Origin: Escarpia spicata
Lineage: Eukaryota > Annelida > Polychaeta > Sabellida > Siboglinidae
NCBI GenBank assembly: GCA_963995525.1
Contig: OZ023206.1
Coordinates: 23,791,777-23,855,776 of the forward strand
Length of the DNA stretch: 64,000 bases
Direction: 5' to 3'
Of the stretch, positions 35,580 through 47,774 are shown one piece after another (position 1 is the stretch's first letter; every line of letters begins with the position of its first letter). The notes beneath the pieces are model-generated. The model was not told the origin of the DNA and made no database searches. It worked only from the letters and a program-made list of their open reading frames with translations. The translations under genes were made by a program, and so were the position numbers.

Positions 35580-35960
35580 GGGGAATCAGTGGTTACAGAG
35601 GCAGTTTCCTCCGTCCTGGAGCTACAAGCACTTTGCTGTGAAAGAACCCCTTCCAATCGTACTGGCTGTCAAGAGCTTGGAACCAGTATAGTCTAATCGA
35701 CGGGTCTTGTTCCTTTCAGACAACACAGCAGAATTGGAAGTGATTAACAGGCAAACTGGCAAGGACACACAGCTGATGAGTTTGCTCCGAAAACTAATTG
35801 TTGCATGTTTGTCGTATAACATATATTTTCGTGCCAAGCACATCCCAAGAAAGATCAATATTGTTGCCGATGTTATCTCACGGTTGCAGGTAGAACGCGC
35901 ACGCAGCGTTCAACCCAGCCTAGACATTTGTACCCACTCGTTGGCGTCTCTGGTACACAG
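35580..35960 (+). pseudogene. RNase H-like part of the tyrosine-recombinase element
   Basis: VLFLSDNTAELEVINRQTGK then DTQLMSLLRKLIVACLSYNI and AKHIPRKINIVADVISRLQ, in the frame that runs 35707-36060. 'SDNTAxxxxIN' and 'HIPGxxNxxAD' are the RNase H-like motifs of DIRS/Ngaro elements. It is preceded by a short shifted piece (QFPPSWSYKHFAVKEPLP) that normally lies directly after RT. Confidence 0.78.
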
Positions 35961-36780
35961 CGCAGTGAGAATCATGGATGCGGACTTCGCACCAAGCAGT
36001 GCCAGACGTTACGAGAGTAACTGGACAAGGTTTGTAACCTTTGTACACAAATTGTTTAGATAGGAAAAGGCGGTACCTGCTTGCTTCCCCAAACACAGTA
36101 ATTGCCTTTGTTCAGTATCTCAAAGATGACGGCAAGGCACCCAGTACTATTAGGACTTTCCTATCGGCTATCTCAGAACGTCACAAAGCTTGTTGCTACC
36201 CCGATCCAACAAATGACTATTTAGTTGTGAAAATGGTAAAAGACGTGCCTTCCCTCAGGTTGATCAAAGTCAGCCTGTCAGCTCACGTGATCTATCTCTC
36301 ATCGTTAAGTCAGTTCCTTTGTCTAAGTGTTCATCTTACTCACTTACCTTGCTCCGCGCTATGTTCAGTCTCATGTTCTTCGGTTTTCTTAGGATAAGTG
36401 AGGTAACCACTAGCCCGCATAATCTATATGTGACCCAGTGTCGCATAAAACCTTCCAAATTATGCCTGGTCTTCCAAACGTACAAGCACAATGTGAGCCG
36501 TCCTATTAGCTTGGATGCCCTCCCCACGGGAAAGATAGCTTGTCCGTACCAGAGGAAGGTGGATTATATCACGCTAAGGGGACATGATCTGAGCTCCTTT
36601 TTTGCAGTGCCAATACGTTGCCGTTGCAGAAGGCCGCTTTTGCAAAATACCTTAAGGAAGTGCTAGTAATTGCAGTACTGAAGACCCATAGGCTGACTAC
36701 CTGGACGTTGGAACTGGTGGCAAGCACAAACGCTAGGACGGAAGGGTGAAACGCTATATGTGGTGGGACAGTCTTTACGT
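35961..36780 (+). pseudogene. Tyrosine recombinase (lambda-integrase-like) of the retroelement
   Basis: The domain starts with ADFAPSSARRYESNWTRFVT. After a stop at 36061 comes KRRYLLASPNTVIAFVQYLK, then DGKAPSTIRTFLSAISERHK (SAM-like core-binding half). A frameshift leads to SLMFFGFLRISEVTTSPHNL, which carries the first catalytic Arg in FLRISE, then QTYKHNVSRPISLDA and VDYITLRGHDLSS. The distal H-x-x-R...Y part near 36690-36760 is degraded (THRLTTWTLELVA). It would cut and join circular cDNA; here it is dead. Confidence 0.78.
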
Positions 36781-37535
36781 GTTTGTTCTTCTCTTCACAT
36801 AGGGTGGGCCGTGAGGCGGCCTATCCCTATGTTGGGGAAGGGACAGGCATAACAGGTCAGCCTTCCACGAGCCCGACCCCATTTTCAGTGAGACTTATAT
36901 ATGGAAGGAATTGTTTACACCTGTCAGTGTCCATAGGCGTTTACACCTGTCCGTAGCCGTTTACACTTGTCAGTGTCCGAAGCTTGTTGACAAGGCAGAC
37001 TTATCAGGCCTTGTTTATAGGCAGCCCTTTAGTGGGAGTGATGGCCATCACATGTGAACATGGGAGGCCAAGGGGTTCTTACCCCCCACTTTTGTATATA
37101 TCAAGCTGTAATTACTCTAGCTAAGTTATAGAAGGTGTGCATTCTACACAACGGGTATATTTTTCCCTTGTGTTTTATATACTGTGATCCTATGACAGCA
37201 GGTATGCTGTAATTTAATATAACAGTAATCAACGATTTTTTGGTCAATGACTAGCTAAATTGAAGAATTATGAGTATTATATTTGAATACAAAATTGTAG
37301 TACATAATATGTGTGGTACATCAATCGGTAATCTGGATGTACCTGGCTGTGCACAAGATGTTGACTATTATATATACAATATGTGCACAGTGGCAATCCC
37401 TGTGTTAATAAATTGGATTGCCCATTACCAACCTACGCAATAGTTGGTGTAAATTCAATACAAACAGAGAAAGTAGTACACGAACTGTAATTTACTGGCA
37501 TTCTGACGTCGCTCCATCTTTTGTTGACCAGCTGT

Positions 37536-38310
37536 AGTTCGCTGTCGACGGTCTGGCGCCTGTTCATTCTCGGTTGTCCTCTCCTTCTCGGGCCATCTGG
37601 TGTTCACCATAGTGATTTCGAGGCACGCGGGTTTTCTTCCATTCTTTCAAATCATTACACTTGAATGGACGACATAAACGCAAATGCAGTTTTTATTCGT
37701 AAATAGTATTCTAGCGATCATCAAAGCTCATTATGACTACTGCCACTATGACAGTGGCAATAGCCACATGAATACATACTGCAATACCCAGAATTCAATT
37801 CAATACCTAGAATTTTTGTAAATAAAAATACCCTCTTCCAGAAACGTAAATTAATTCACCTATATATTTTGTTAAGTTAATTAATTAATTAAAATATATC
37901 AACTCAGATTGTTGAATTAACTAATTAAATAAGTAGTTGAATTTAGCCCTTGCTTGGAAGTAACCTCCATTGTAAACATGGATTACTGCTCTACTTCACT
38001 GGCAGTATATATGTGTAATTAACTTGCAGTGCCTTTCGCAGTTACGTAAAACGTCCTGATATGATTGTCGAACGGCTTACGTAGCCCGAAACAATCGGTT
38101 AAAACTCGAATAACCCTGGGAATAATCGATTAACACCCACCTATCATCAGGTAGGAATGCTAAAACTGGTAAAACCCTTGCCAACGGGGAATGTCGAGAC
38201 AAAATTAATTCGTTACTTTTCTCCCAAATACTTCACAAATATGCATTCTCGTCCTTTTATTCACTTACACGTCATATGTCTAAGTATTTCCAAAAACTTC
38301 ATGTAAGTAA
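37536..38310. other. Intergenic, no gene; AT-rich self-complementary patch
   Basis: A TTAATTAA-rich stretch at 37868-37940 is partly self-complementary. No coding frame is present. Confidence 0.5.
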
Positions 38311-38723
38311 GTTATGTAGCAAGAAACATAGCTTGGCATATAACTAGTTAAAAAGTACAAACTTGTGGTGTTATGTAGCAAGAAACACAGCTTGGCATAT
38401 AACTAGTTAAAAAGTACAAACTCGTGGTGTTATGTAGCAAGAAACACAGCTTGGCATATAACTAGTTAAAAAGTACAAACTCGTGGTGTTATGTAGCAAG
38501 AAACACAGCTTGGCATATAACTAGTTAAAAAGTACAAACTCGTGGTGTTATGTAGCAAGAAACACAGCTTGGCATATAACTAGTTAAAAAGTACAAACTC
38601 GTGGTGTTATGTAGCAAGAAACACAGCTTGGCATATAACTAGTTAAAAAGTACAAACTCGTGGTGTTATGTAGCAAGAAACACAGCTTGGCATATAACTA
38701 GTTAAAAAGTACAAACTCGTGGT
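38311..38723 (+). repeat. Tandem array, 7 units of 59 bp
   Basis: The unit begins GTTATGTAGCAAGAAACACA, continues GCTTGGCATATAACTAGTTA and ends AAAAGTACAAACTCGTGGT. Seven copies total exactly 413 bp. By eye only the first unit differs (catagc, cttgtgg), so the array is very homogeneous. There are no spacers of differing sequence, so it is not CRISPR-like. Confidence 0.97.
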
Positions 38724-39424
38724 ATTTAGATTGGTCACAACATTCGTTCTACGTGTCCTGTTGTCAAGGATTCCAGGCACGGACAAAAACATGGCGTGAT
38801 GAGTAAGAAACGTGTTCTATGTGGAAATATCTCCTGTAAAGTAACACCTTCATAATCTATGTTGTTTACGTAAATTTTGGACATTCTTTAGGCATATTTT
38901 GATTGATGCTATTCCACAAGGGAATCATTTATATACTCATTCCCTTGGATATGTCTAAACAAATGTACACTGTATCTTAAGTACACATATTTGAATCCGG
39001 TATACGCTACTTTAGAAATAAATCTTTCGCGTGCCAATAATTATTGATAAAGCAAATAATTAAAGGTAGAGCATCATTTTCAACTTAAATTTCGTATTCG
39101 ATTGTGTTGGCAACGGGTCACATTGGTTATAATAATAATAATAATTGTATAGCATTTTTGTGCGCCATAAATCTGGCAATTACTACCATTCAGGGTCACA
39201 TTACAATCCTAAAAACATGGCATGTAGTTATTAAGATTATTAAATAAAATAAATAATAAAAACATTAAAATATATATAAGTAATAAATAGATAAGGATAA
39301 TAATAATAAAAAAATACTTATTAAAAACGACAAGTTAATATAGACTACTAATAAATAATAATAATAGTTAAAGGTAGATGATAAAATGTTCGAAGTTTGC
39401 CCAGACATATCGTTTAAACAGAAA
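38724..39424. other. Intergenic; (AAT)n-rich
   Basis: ATAATAATAATAATAATT lies at 39129-39146 and long AT-rich runs lie at 39230-39380. No gene is seen. Confidence 0.55.
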
Positions 39425-39730
39425 AATCACGTTTAAAAAGAAATGTCTTCAGTTGCTTCTTAAACACGTTGAGGCAGTCTGTGGCACGCACGACAAGGGG
39501 CAGATAGTTCCAGAGGCGTGGCGCTGCATGTGAACAAGGTTTCTCGCCTTAATTACAAAGCTTGCAGCGTGGGACCTCCAGCACGTGAGCGGCGGCGGAG
39601 CGTAACGTGCGATTTATATATGGCACAACGCTCGGCCTTGACATTTCTACTGTTACTGTTTTCACATGTGGACCTTTAACAAGACGTGTCGTGGAAAATT
39701 CCAGCAGTGATTCGTGTCAAATAAATTGAA
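39425..39730 (-). mobile_element. LINE 3' terminal fragment
   Basis: Read downward: RPSVVPYINRTLRSAA, then APRLWNYLPLVVRATDCLNV and FKKQLKTFLFKRDFSV followed by a stop. 'APRLWNxLP...FKxxLKTxLF' is the near-universal C-terminus of CR1/Jockey-type pol proteins. Only about 300 bp are kept, with frame changes. The element at 14286 ends in a similar way. Confidence 0.75.
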
Positions 39731-39739
39731 ACACGTTGC

Positions 39740-42120
39740 TTGCATACACATACAGCAATGAGAGAGGGAGAGGTTAGTTGTAAAAAAAAAAACGATAGGC
39801 AGGCCTTCTCTCAAACGGGTTCAGTGGGCTCGAACGAAAAGATTTTGGATGGGTACGCTTGTTTTGAGTACTTTACAATACGGTCAATTGAAATGCACTA
39901 ATCAAAAGTCAACAGTACTTTGCCAGCAGTATGATACCATTGTTACGTTTTCTACTAAATACACAAATATTATGAACTCGCTATATTTCATAGGATGCAA
40001 TTTAGCTAGTGTTCGCCAAGTTTCCCTTTCAAGTTAATAGTGTTCCTTCTCGCACAGTGTATGCAGTTGAGAAAATGTCAACATTATGTTTCTATGTCAT
40101 TGAATTTCAATATAGAAAATGAATGCATATCTTGAAAGTGTCAAGTAGACACCTACCGAACCAAAGTAGAACCAGCTTTGTCTCTGTATGCGTGGGTTTT
40201 GTGTAGGGAAGAAGGGATAGTTGCCCAGGGGCCCCGTAATATGCTTTTTATGTGGGCTTCTACAACACGTTTTATGGTAATTTCTTTGGAGAAAAATAAT
40301 AGGTAGAAAGGAGTGAGAACTGATATGATGCGATACCAAGTCAGACACTGTCCAAGGTCCCCCACAGTCCTTTATCCGGCGCTGTTTCAATAGTTCTAGT
40401 TCAATGTGGTGATCTGCTTGTTTTTGTTTGTGATGTTCCTTTGGTTTGTGATGTTCCTATGGTTTGTTATGTGTTTGGTTTTACCATAACCGTTAACTTA
40501 AATGAGTTTGACACATTATGCATGGCATCGCTAGAAAGTAATGCGTTTTATCCTATCCCGGGTTGATGTGTCATATATTGACATTCTGGAATCTCACTTC
40601 CTTTGTCACCTATAAACTGTGCACGCCACCAAACTACGTTCTTATGTAAGAAGTAACGGCTGACGCCTTGTGAGGTTGATTTATTTTGTTTCTTTAAATT
40701 GGGAAGAATTATGGACATGTTTTTCACGTATGCCTCTCGTGAAAGGGTATTGGATGAAACACAAAAACACGTATTTCCCTTTGCATGTGTGTGTGTTCTA
40801 TAAAACCTCACGAACTATACAGAGTAACACAGATGCACGATGTCTGAACTTCAGCAACAGTCGGCCGCCAAGTCGTCAGATATGTATAAACACGATTTTT
40901 TTTCGACCGAAAAAGGCAACATGAGCACGTGAGTAAAATGTGGTTTTCTAAGATAGTATCGATTTAGCATCGAATTGTACCTGATCAAACAGTTACAACA
41001 TTGTCCAGAGGGCTAGCAGACACAGTAATCATTGTCGATAATCAAAATGTATTTCATTTGTGTATCATTCGCACTTGTAACCCTACCTACCTTCTTTGGG
41101 CCTGTTAACCGGCTCTTGTAAGACATCAGCCAACGGTGTTTTGCTTTAGACATACCGATATCGCGCTATTGTAAATCAATAATAACACTTTAGTTTTTAA
41201 TACAATGTTCTGTTAAGCGGTTATTAACAGTATTAACTAGCGTCATGGATATGTCTGTAATAAATAGTGTGATGGGTTATACACTGGCCACGATAATTCA
41301 CAAATGATACTAATTAATGTTGTATTAAGTACAAAGAGGATGGAACTGCCCACCATTCAGACAACGTGGCCATCCGTGCTGCCTCGTCACACTCTTTCCG
41401 TGTTTCTAGTCATTCGTTTAACAAGGGGAGAGGGTAACATTGTTCATATGAGTGATATTTACTCCTGCTGACATTGGCATCAATGAGTGCTTTCAATCCG
41501 GATGTCTTTACCACAAATCCGGTTGCATTGCCTCCCACCAGCCTTTTTATATGCTTTGCTTACCTAGTTCTTTGGATGTGTGCCGATAGTGCTTTCTTGA
41601 TTCCTTACTCAAGATAGATGAAGTGGTTGTATTACACCATGATGAAGGAATTACGATGTAAACTTACCACAAAATTACCATTAGTCAAGAGGAATATGAT
41701 AAGAAATCATAAAATACAAAATATACTATTTTTCAGAAACAGAACTACACAGTTATGGTCAATGTTATGGTTTGATAAGATCAGTACCAAATGTACAACA
41801 TCAAGACATTTGCAATTAATTACGTTAAACTAATTTAATTTAATGAACACTGAAATATATATTACTGGTAAACTCAGTCTGAAACCATACAACGTACATT
41901 ATGATTATTATAATAATATAGATAATAAATATGTCAACTATTCAATTACTGTGAATACAGGTAATGTGTTGTAGCCATATGCGGAAAATGTTAATACAGA
42001 TTGTCATTGCTACACTGAATTGTTATTCCTCGCAAATAACAATACTAATACCGGTGCTACCACGGTATATTTAGCTTGCCGATCGCAGTATTGTAATGAA
42101 TAACCTACAAATAATCGAAC
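39740..42120. other. Intergenic, no feature recognised
   Basis: Several frames of 60-100 codons on both strands lack motifs and splice support. Confidence 0.5.
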
Positions 42121-42122
42121 TT

Positions 42123-42200
42123 GCGTGTGTGCGTGTGTGCGTGTGTGCGTGTGTGCGTGTGTGCGTGTGTGCGTGTGTGCGCGTGTGCGTGTGTGTACGA
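42123..42200. repeat. (TGTGCG)n microsatellite
   Basis: About nine GTGTGTGC/GTGCGT-type units with a CGCG interruption. Confidence 0.92.
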
Positions 42201-42642
42201 TTAATACAATGTATTTGTTGACATATTTTCGCATCTCAGATATTTTTTATACACAGTATGTATGTACGTATGTATGCAAAATGTATATCAATACGAATAT
42301 TATTTTTCAAGTCTACACCAAAACAACTAGGGCCTATCGATGAGAACTTCACATTATCCCCGACCTTCGTCATTTTGAACAAACAACGAGTATATTCGAC
42401 CGCATTATTGTGTTTATGTTACGATGCTGTCTGTTTTTGCCATTTGGTAAATATTATTAATACAGCTGTCAAGGTCAGATGAAGGGTATTTTTGCTAGTA
42501 ATAAATAATAACTAAGTTTAAAAGGAATATACCGATGTTGGTTTTCCCCACTGACCAGACATGATGTACCACTTCATAGTGATTTTATATTCCGTCATCT
42601 TAAATGCAATAATCCGTCATGACGCAAAGAAATATATCGGCC

Positions 42643-42812
42643 TTAAAGGAAAACAAAAGGCAACGTTGTGGTGTTAAGCACCTAAAAGAGTTAACACAAA
42701 CTAACCATTCGTATCTATAATCAAAATTTTCAGTTCAAAGGTTTACTCGGAATGTAGTCTTAAAGTGGAAGATTCTAACGAAATCTGCGATAACATGTAG
42801 ACTGCCATCTTA
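42643..42812 (+). repeat. Left terminal inverted repeat
   Basis: Aligns with the reverse complement of 47920-48079: shared TTAA, GGAAAACAAAAGGCAACGTT, TGGTGTTAAGCA, AGAGTTAA(C/T)ACAAACTAAC, GGTTTAC and AGACTGC. Identity is highest in the outer 70 bp and fades inward. Confidence 0.85.
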
Positions 42813-42979
42813 CTGATGATGCGTTCATTTGGCCGAAAGCAACCAATAAACGAGCAGCATTATTTTTGCCGTGTACGTCACACAGTCGAGTGTAGTTGGT
42901 TCATTGCCAGTGCTGTTCATGGGATGCGGTTCGTTATATTAATATAAGTTGAGCTTACAGTGAAAACGTGACTTGCAAT

Positions 42980-43327
42980 ATGCCATACTGCTCTGCATAC
43001 GGCTGTAACAATTAGTACAGTGAAGGATAATGAGCTGTCTTTTTTGTTTCCGTTTGAAACAACCAGAAGTGAAACAGTGGATTCACAACTGTGGACGGGC
43101 TGGTTGGAAGCCTTCGAAATACAGTGCACTATGTTCAGATCATTTTGAAGAAACGTGCTTCGAAAGAAATCCATATCGTCAGTTAATGACACAAGGTCCG
43201 ACAAAACGTCGCCGACGTCGATGTTTGACGCCAGGTGCAGTGCCTACGATATTTAGTCACGGACCTCAGCCATCGAAGCGACGCATATTTTCGGTCAAAC
43301 GCGCCGAGAAATCAGATCGCAAGAAGG
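42980..43327 (+). pseudogene. THAP zinc-finger exon of the transposase, frameshifted
   Basis: ATG at 42980 starts MPYCSAYGCNN, the canonical THAP beginning with the first C-x4-C pair, followed by a stop in that frame. The domain continues in a second frame (ISTVKDNELSFLFPF, from 43011). It then continues in a third (RLKQPEVKQWIHNC, GRAGWKPSKYSALCSDHFEE) with the C-x2-H pair, ending in AVPTIF, the THAP C-terminal box. So every THAP hallmark is present but split by two frameshifts, the second at a run of six T (43040-43045). The exon ends at a good donor (AAG|GTTAGT). THAP domains bind DNA; in this context they recognise the transposon ends. Confidence 0.82.
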
Positions 43328-44289
43328 TTAGTACCGAGTTACTTGGTATCCAATTATAATCTGTTGACATTTGAGATGCAAGATATGCTGGAGGCAAGCT
43401 AGAACAGTACCAGAATGTACTATATTGCAACACAAAGAGTTTAGACTTTAGTCTTTAGAAGATAGCCGAATATCACAATTTAACGGCAATCAAGTCGCGT
43501 GAGCGATATTACAGTAACTGATTAACATGGGCTGGAATAATTGTCGTTTATAATAACATTGCAAAACGTACTGTATTTTGTGTTAAATGAACAAAAACTT
43601 GTAAATACGTTCTGCATTCATATTGCATTAGACACTGTCATATATCGAAATGTTTGGCCTATTATTTATGTCATGATGCTATATAATTATATGTGACTAC
43701 TATTTATGTGACGAAGAATATCACCATATACTCTATTAGTAAACGTTTAAAATGGGTTCATTTGTATTTAGTAAAATTACATAATGTTACTCAGTTTTAG
43801 TAAAGGGGATACAACCCAGGTGAAAGTGTTTTTTTAAACATACTAACATGTTTGTTATGCCAGATTATGATAGATTATTATGTTTACTGTGAATAGATAT
43901 CATTTTACAACAATTACATTCCTTTAAACCACTCTTGTCCATGGAATAAGGGTGTCAATATAAAGTAATTCTTATTCATTATGCCACATTTGATGGCAAT
44001 TTTCTTTAAAAAAACATTTAAATTCTGCATTTGGAAGGATATCTCTAGGAGTAATTATGTGATCCAAATATAGTTATCAATGAGCTCACCAGATACACCA
44101 TGTTTGTGTTATAAAAATACTGGCATCACTCAATAATCATATATATTTGAAATATCTTTAATAACATACCATGTGCACACATCTTCACTAATTTGTTTTT
44201 TGCACACTAATAGCAAAACAGGTAACAGCTGTTGTGAAAATATCTTTAATTTGGATCAGACATATAAATAATTGTAATTTGCATTTCAG

Positions 44290-44455
44290 CTCGATCACCA
44301 ACATGATGTGGCACATGGGGAAAGGCATCAACCGCAAGTTTACTGTGAAGGTCCGAGGCAAGGGATGCGAGGACCTCCTTCATTGGATACAGAATGTATC
44401 AAACCATATGTGGTGGTGTTGTGCAACATGCAACGGTGACGCACAGTTGCTGGAA
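44290..44455 (+). pseudogene. Transposase internal exon
   Basis: The acceptor TTGCATTTCAG ends at 44289. The exon reads SITNMMWHMGKGINRKFTVK, VRGKGCEDLLHWIQNVSNHM and WWCCATCNGDAQLLE. The pattern 'GxxxLxxWixxisNHxWWcaxxCxgd' is conserved in THAP-bearing transposases of fish and invertebrates, normally followed by a Lys-Trp motif. The expected donor reads ATAAGTA where GTAAGTA would fit, giving an immediate stop, so the splice site seems mutated. Confidence 0.68.
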
Positions 44456-45444
44456 TAAGTACCAAACTTGATATGTATTCATTTTATACCTGAGGCATGT
44501 CCAAAGCAACAAGTAACCCTTAGATTTGCAATCAGTAGATGATGAGTAGGGACCACGACCCAAGTAGTGATTAATGCTGTAAGGTGAATTCCAGTCACCG
44601 ACTTGAATCCCAAATACACTAAATTAGCTCCTATGCATAACTAACATTATAATAAGTTTTCGAAATTACTGCATTTCATAGGCATCCAACTCGTTTTTTT
44701 CAGGATGGCTACTCAAAAATACCAGCTAATGTGTTTATTCAGACTTCCAAAACTGATAATGTAAATGCCGTTTACATGTTATGTGTTAATATGTGGACCA
44801 CCGACTTATGTATGGGACCAAAAATGTTACGTAGTCAAAGTTCCTTATGACCAACTTTCCAGTAGTTCAGTTACTCAGATGTGAGGGGGCGAATACTCCG
44901 CAGATGGATAGTGCCCATTCTGTATCACCCTACCTACTCCTTGTAATCGGTTGCTGTGTACATTTATGAGTACAGTTACTTGGGTGTAATACATTACATA
45001 TCCGTGTAATAATTACATTCCAGAATGCAATTGTCTGTAAAGCAATAAATAAGAGCACTTGTGTCAGTATCACCAATTATATTAAATAAAGATAAAATCG
45101 AAACATGATATCAAAATACAATGACTGTATATACAGTAGATGCAGAAATTAAGAAGAAAAAACAAGTTATAATAAATTATGTGAAGGAATGTGATGATGG
45201 AATGCCTTATTTGTAAGGATCAGTAGCATTTTACTAATGTACCAGTATGATTACCATGATTGGCCATTGTATTGTTACTAAAAACAACCAACACTTTACA
45301 CAGGAAAAGCATTTTAAAGTTCACTGAATGCTACTGTCATAATGTAAATAACAGCAGCTTACTAACAACATATAGACTAGTGTGTTACACCAATTGTTTG
45401 CAGACATTTTATTAGAATACTGCATGCACTATTCTTCACTGTAG

Positions 45445-45707
45445 GAATGAAAGCTAGACTAATGCTGTCTGCTCTGGCGTGGAACTACCGACCACGTCAC
45501 AGCCCAGACAAACCTGTTGAGACTGGTGTCATGTGGTCCAAAAGACGTAAGCAATGGGTGCTGCGTAACATACCACAGCAGGTGAACCCACGTACCCACC
45601 TACCGATGCTCACGGATCGAGTGACAGATGTGTTTATAAGAAATATGACACTGCATCCGATCACAGTCACTGGGGCAGATGTCCCAAAACCAGAGAAGGA
45701 GGAGTAA
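45445..45707 (+). pseudogene. Transposase C-terminal exon
   Basis: The acceptor TCACTGTAG precedes 45445. The frame reads (G)MKARLMLSALAWNYRPRHSP, then VMWSKRRKQWVLRNIPQQ, with a stop after PEKEE at 45707. The 'MKARxxLxALxxN' box followed by a basic stretch ending W-x-(V/L)-R is the end of the same transposase family. The block expected between this and the previous exon (around the catalytic Glu) is not recognised. Confidence 0.68.
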
Positions 45708-47480
45708 ATACTTCCACCACCCACCTACAGCTTCATAGGTCGCATGTACATTGTCTAGTTTAGTTTTCAAGTCCAGAATGGTATCCCTCGTGTTGTTCCT
45801 CGACGGGGGCAGGGAACCTTGATCGATTTCATGGCTGGCGCATGCTGGTAGAACTCTCCGTAGCCTTCGTCCCAGCTTGCCATGGATCCACCAGGTAAAC
45901 TGTCTGTATGCAGCCCACCTGATAGACCTGATTTAAATTAGGCTCAAATAAACATCTGACATTGTAAATAAATGACATAGAAAAATCTTTTCTATAATGA
46001 CACTATTCCTTTATATAAATTGTTTACCATTAAACATGTGTTCATCTGGAATAAGGCAACTATTGATAATTGTGCACTACAGAACAAATTACGATGGTTC
46101 AACAAACATTGTATCTATAAGTTATGATAACTTAAGTGGAACCATTATAATTTGTTCTGAAGTGAGAGAGTATCACTTTATTCATACAGTAAAATACAAT
46201 AAAGTGTGAAACGATAACCCAAGTACATGTGTGAATACAGTAAATAGCTATGTATAGTAGTATATTGCAGCAGGCTAAGGTAAATAATGACTAACGGTTA
46301 AAGTGAGTCATATTGAAAATGAACACATTTATGTATAGGATTACTTGCTGTTGAGGGGAATTTTATTTTGTAATTATTGTCATATTCGGGTGACGGTCAC
46401 CATATTTCAATTAGTCTTGGGTCAAACCACTGTGGTTCGTTTTTACATTTCGAAAGGGTGAATGGCGTTAGCAGGGCTAGTTTTTTTGCTTAGCATGTGG
46501 ATGGTAGATGACGTATGGTAAGTCCACTAAGTAATTTCACTGGAAGATTGCTAATAATTTGGGCATCAGGCATGAGATTGCTGACACAATTATCTATATA
46601 TATTTGTATTGCTAGTGCTACAATGATGTTGTATTTTGTTCATTATTAATACATTTCAATAAATATTTAACAACACATTTCACTGGTCTTTTAACAATGC
46701 ATGCACATATATACGTACTTGTGTTGGACGGTCTAATTCCCATTCAGCAGCATCTCCTGCTCCAAACAAAGAATTCTAAATCCTTATTATTTTGATCAAA
46801 TTACACAAAGAATGCATCACGATCCTCTAACTGTATTCATCCCAGTATTATACCTGGGTCCATAGAAATATCAACCAGATTAAAGAAGGCCGTTTTAAAA
46901 TGTGTCAATATTTGCACAAAACGATGATCATTTTCTCTGTCACCAAAACAAATGGGGGCTCTGGCTGAAAAAAGTTCAATGTATATTTTATTCATAAGAC
47001 CCATTGTAAACTTTGGGCAGAAAAATTGCAGTATGCATAAAGTTAAAAATAATCTATCTACCTGCCATGTGTTTAAAAAGTAGTACTGCCACATATTGTT
47101 TATACATGCATAGCCATTACTGCGAATGTGAAGAATGTTGACGGGGATAGAACAAAAGGGGAGTCAATTCCTGTTTATTTTCTATCATAGCTCTGCCTCT
47201 GCCCTGTACAATTTTTGTTCACATGAATCATGGAACCATTCAACTACATTTCTTTAAAAAAGTGAGGGTACAGCCTTGGGTGGTATTCGAAAATGGACAT
47301 GTCATCAAAGTTCAAACACTGAGACCAGTAGCACTGAGAGTGAGATCTAACTAAGTTAAACGTTAAACAATCCTAAGTGTAAGACAAGTGACGTGTCCCA
47401 GCCCGAGCGATCATCTCTCGCTGTTCATACGCAGCCCCGAACTTAGACTCATCGGTTATTTAAACAATAAACTAAACATA
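45708..47480. other. Internal non-coding part of the THAP transposon
   Basis: AT-rich; no motif-bearing frame. Confidence 0.5.
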
Positions 47481-47774
47481 TTAATAATTACCTTCACCAA
47501 CAGCGTTGCTGTCGAGTCGCAACCGCCTCTTGGCAGCAGACATATTCAGTTCTTGTTCCTGAACAAGGAGATCGCTGCGGCATTTTCCACACCGACACCA
47601 GTCAATTTCATCTCGGCATGCTATGCGCCTCGACATTTCCAGGCCTTCGTGGGCCTTCCTGTTCGTGTCCACCGGCACACGCCTCTGCCCTATCTTCCAA
47701 CACAGGCCCTTGTTTTTGTGATTCAAACCGGTAACCAGCTGCTTCGAAATCGATTTGGTTTTCGTTGTCACCTG
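47481..47774 (-). CDS. Small Cys-rich ORF inside the transposon, function unknown
   Basis: A 96-codon minus-strand frame with an acceptor-like TTTCAG just upstream (about 47775). It is basic and contains RRIACRDEIDWCRCGKCRSD. The WC-x-CG-x-C pattern resembles the cysteine cluster of P2X7 C-terminal-like domains that are expanded in invertebrates, often next to transposon genes. The match is short and a plus-strand frame (47388-47816) overlaps it, so I rate it weakly. Confidence 0.35.
   Translation of the reverse strand, partial: QVTTKTKSISKQLVTGLNHKNKGLCWKIGQRRVPVDTNRKAHEGLEMSRRIACRDEIDWCRCGKCRSDLLVQEQELNMSAAKRRLRLDSNAVGEGNY

Larger units (their letters stand above)
34026..37535 (+). mobile_element. 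Ngaro/DIRS-type tyrosine-recombinase retroelement, plus strand, RT deleted
   Basis: Coding blocks in order: gag tail, start of RT, RNase H, tyrosine recombinase (separate entries). A 48-bp sequence (ctgtaatttactggcattct, then gacg...gctccatctt and ttgaccag) occurs at 34026 and again at 37486, flanking the unit in direct orientation. This resembles the split or terminal direct repeats of Ngaro-type elements. Between the last coding block and the right repeat there is a non-coding 3' region with three short repeats of gtttacac(c/t)tgtc (36917-36985). The RT core is missing, so it cannot move on its own. Confidence 0.72.

Noticed and set aside
38311..38723. CRISPR-like array
   Set aside because: The units are contiguous 59-bp copies without unique spacers, no cas genes are present, and the DNA is animal.
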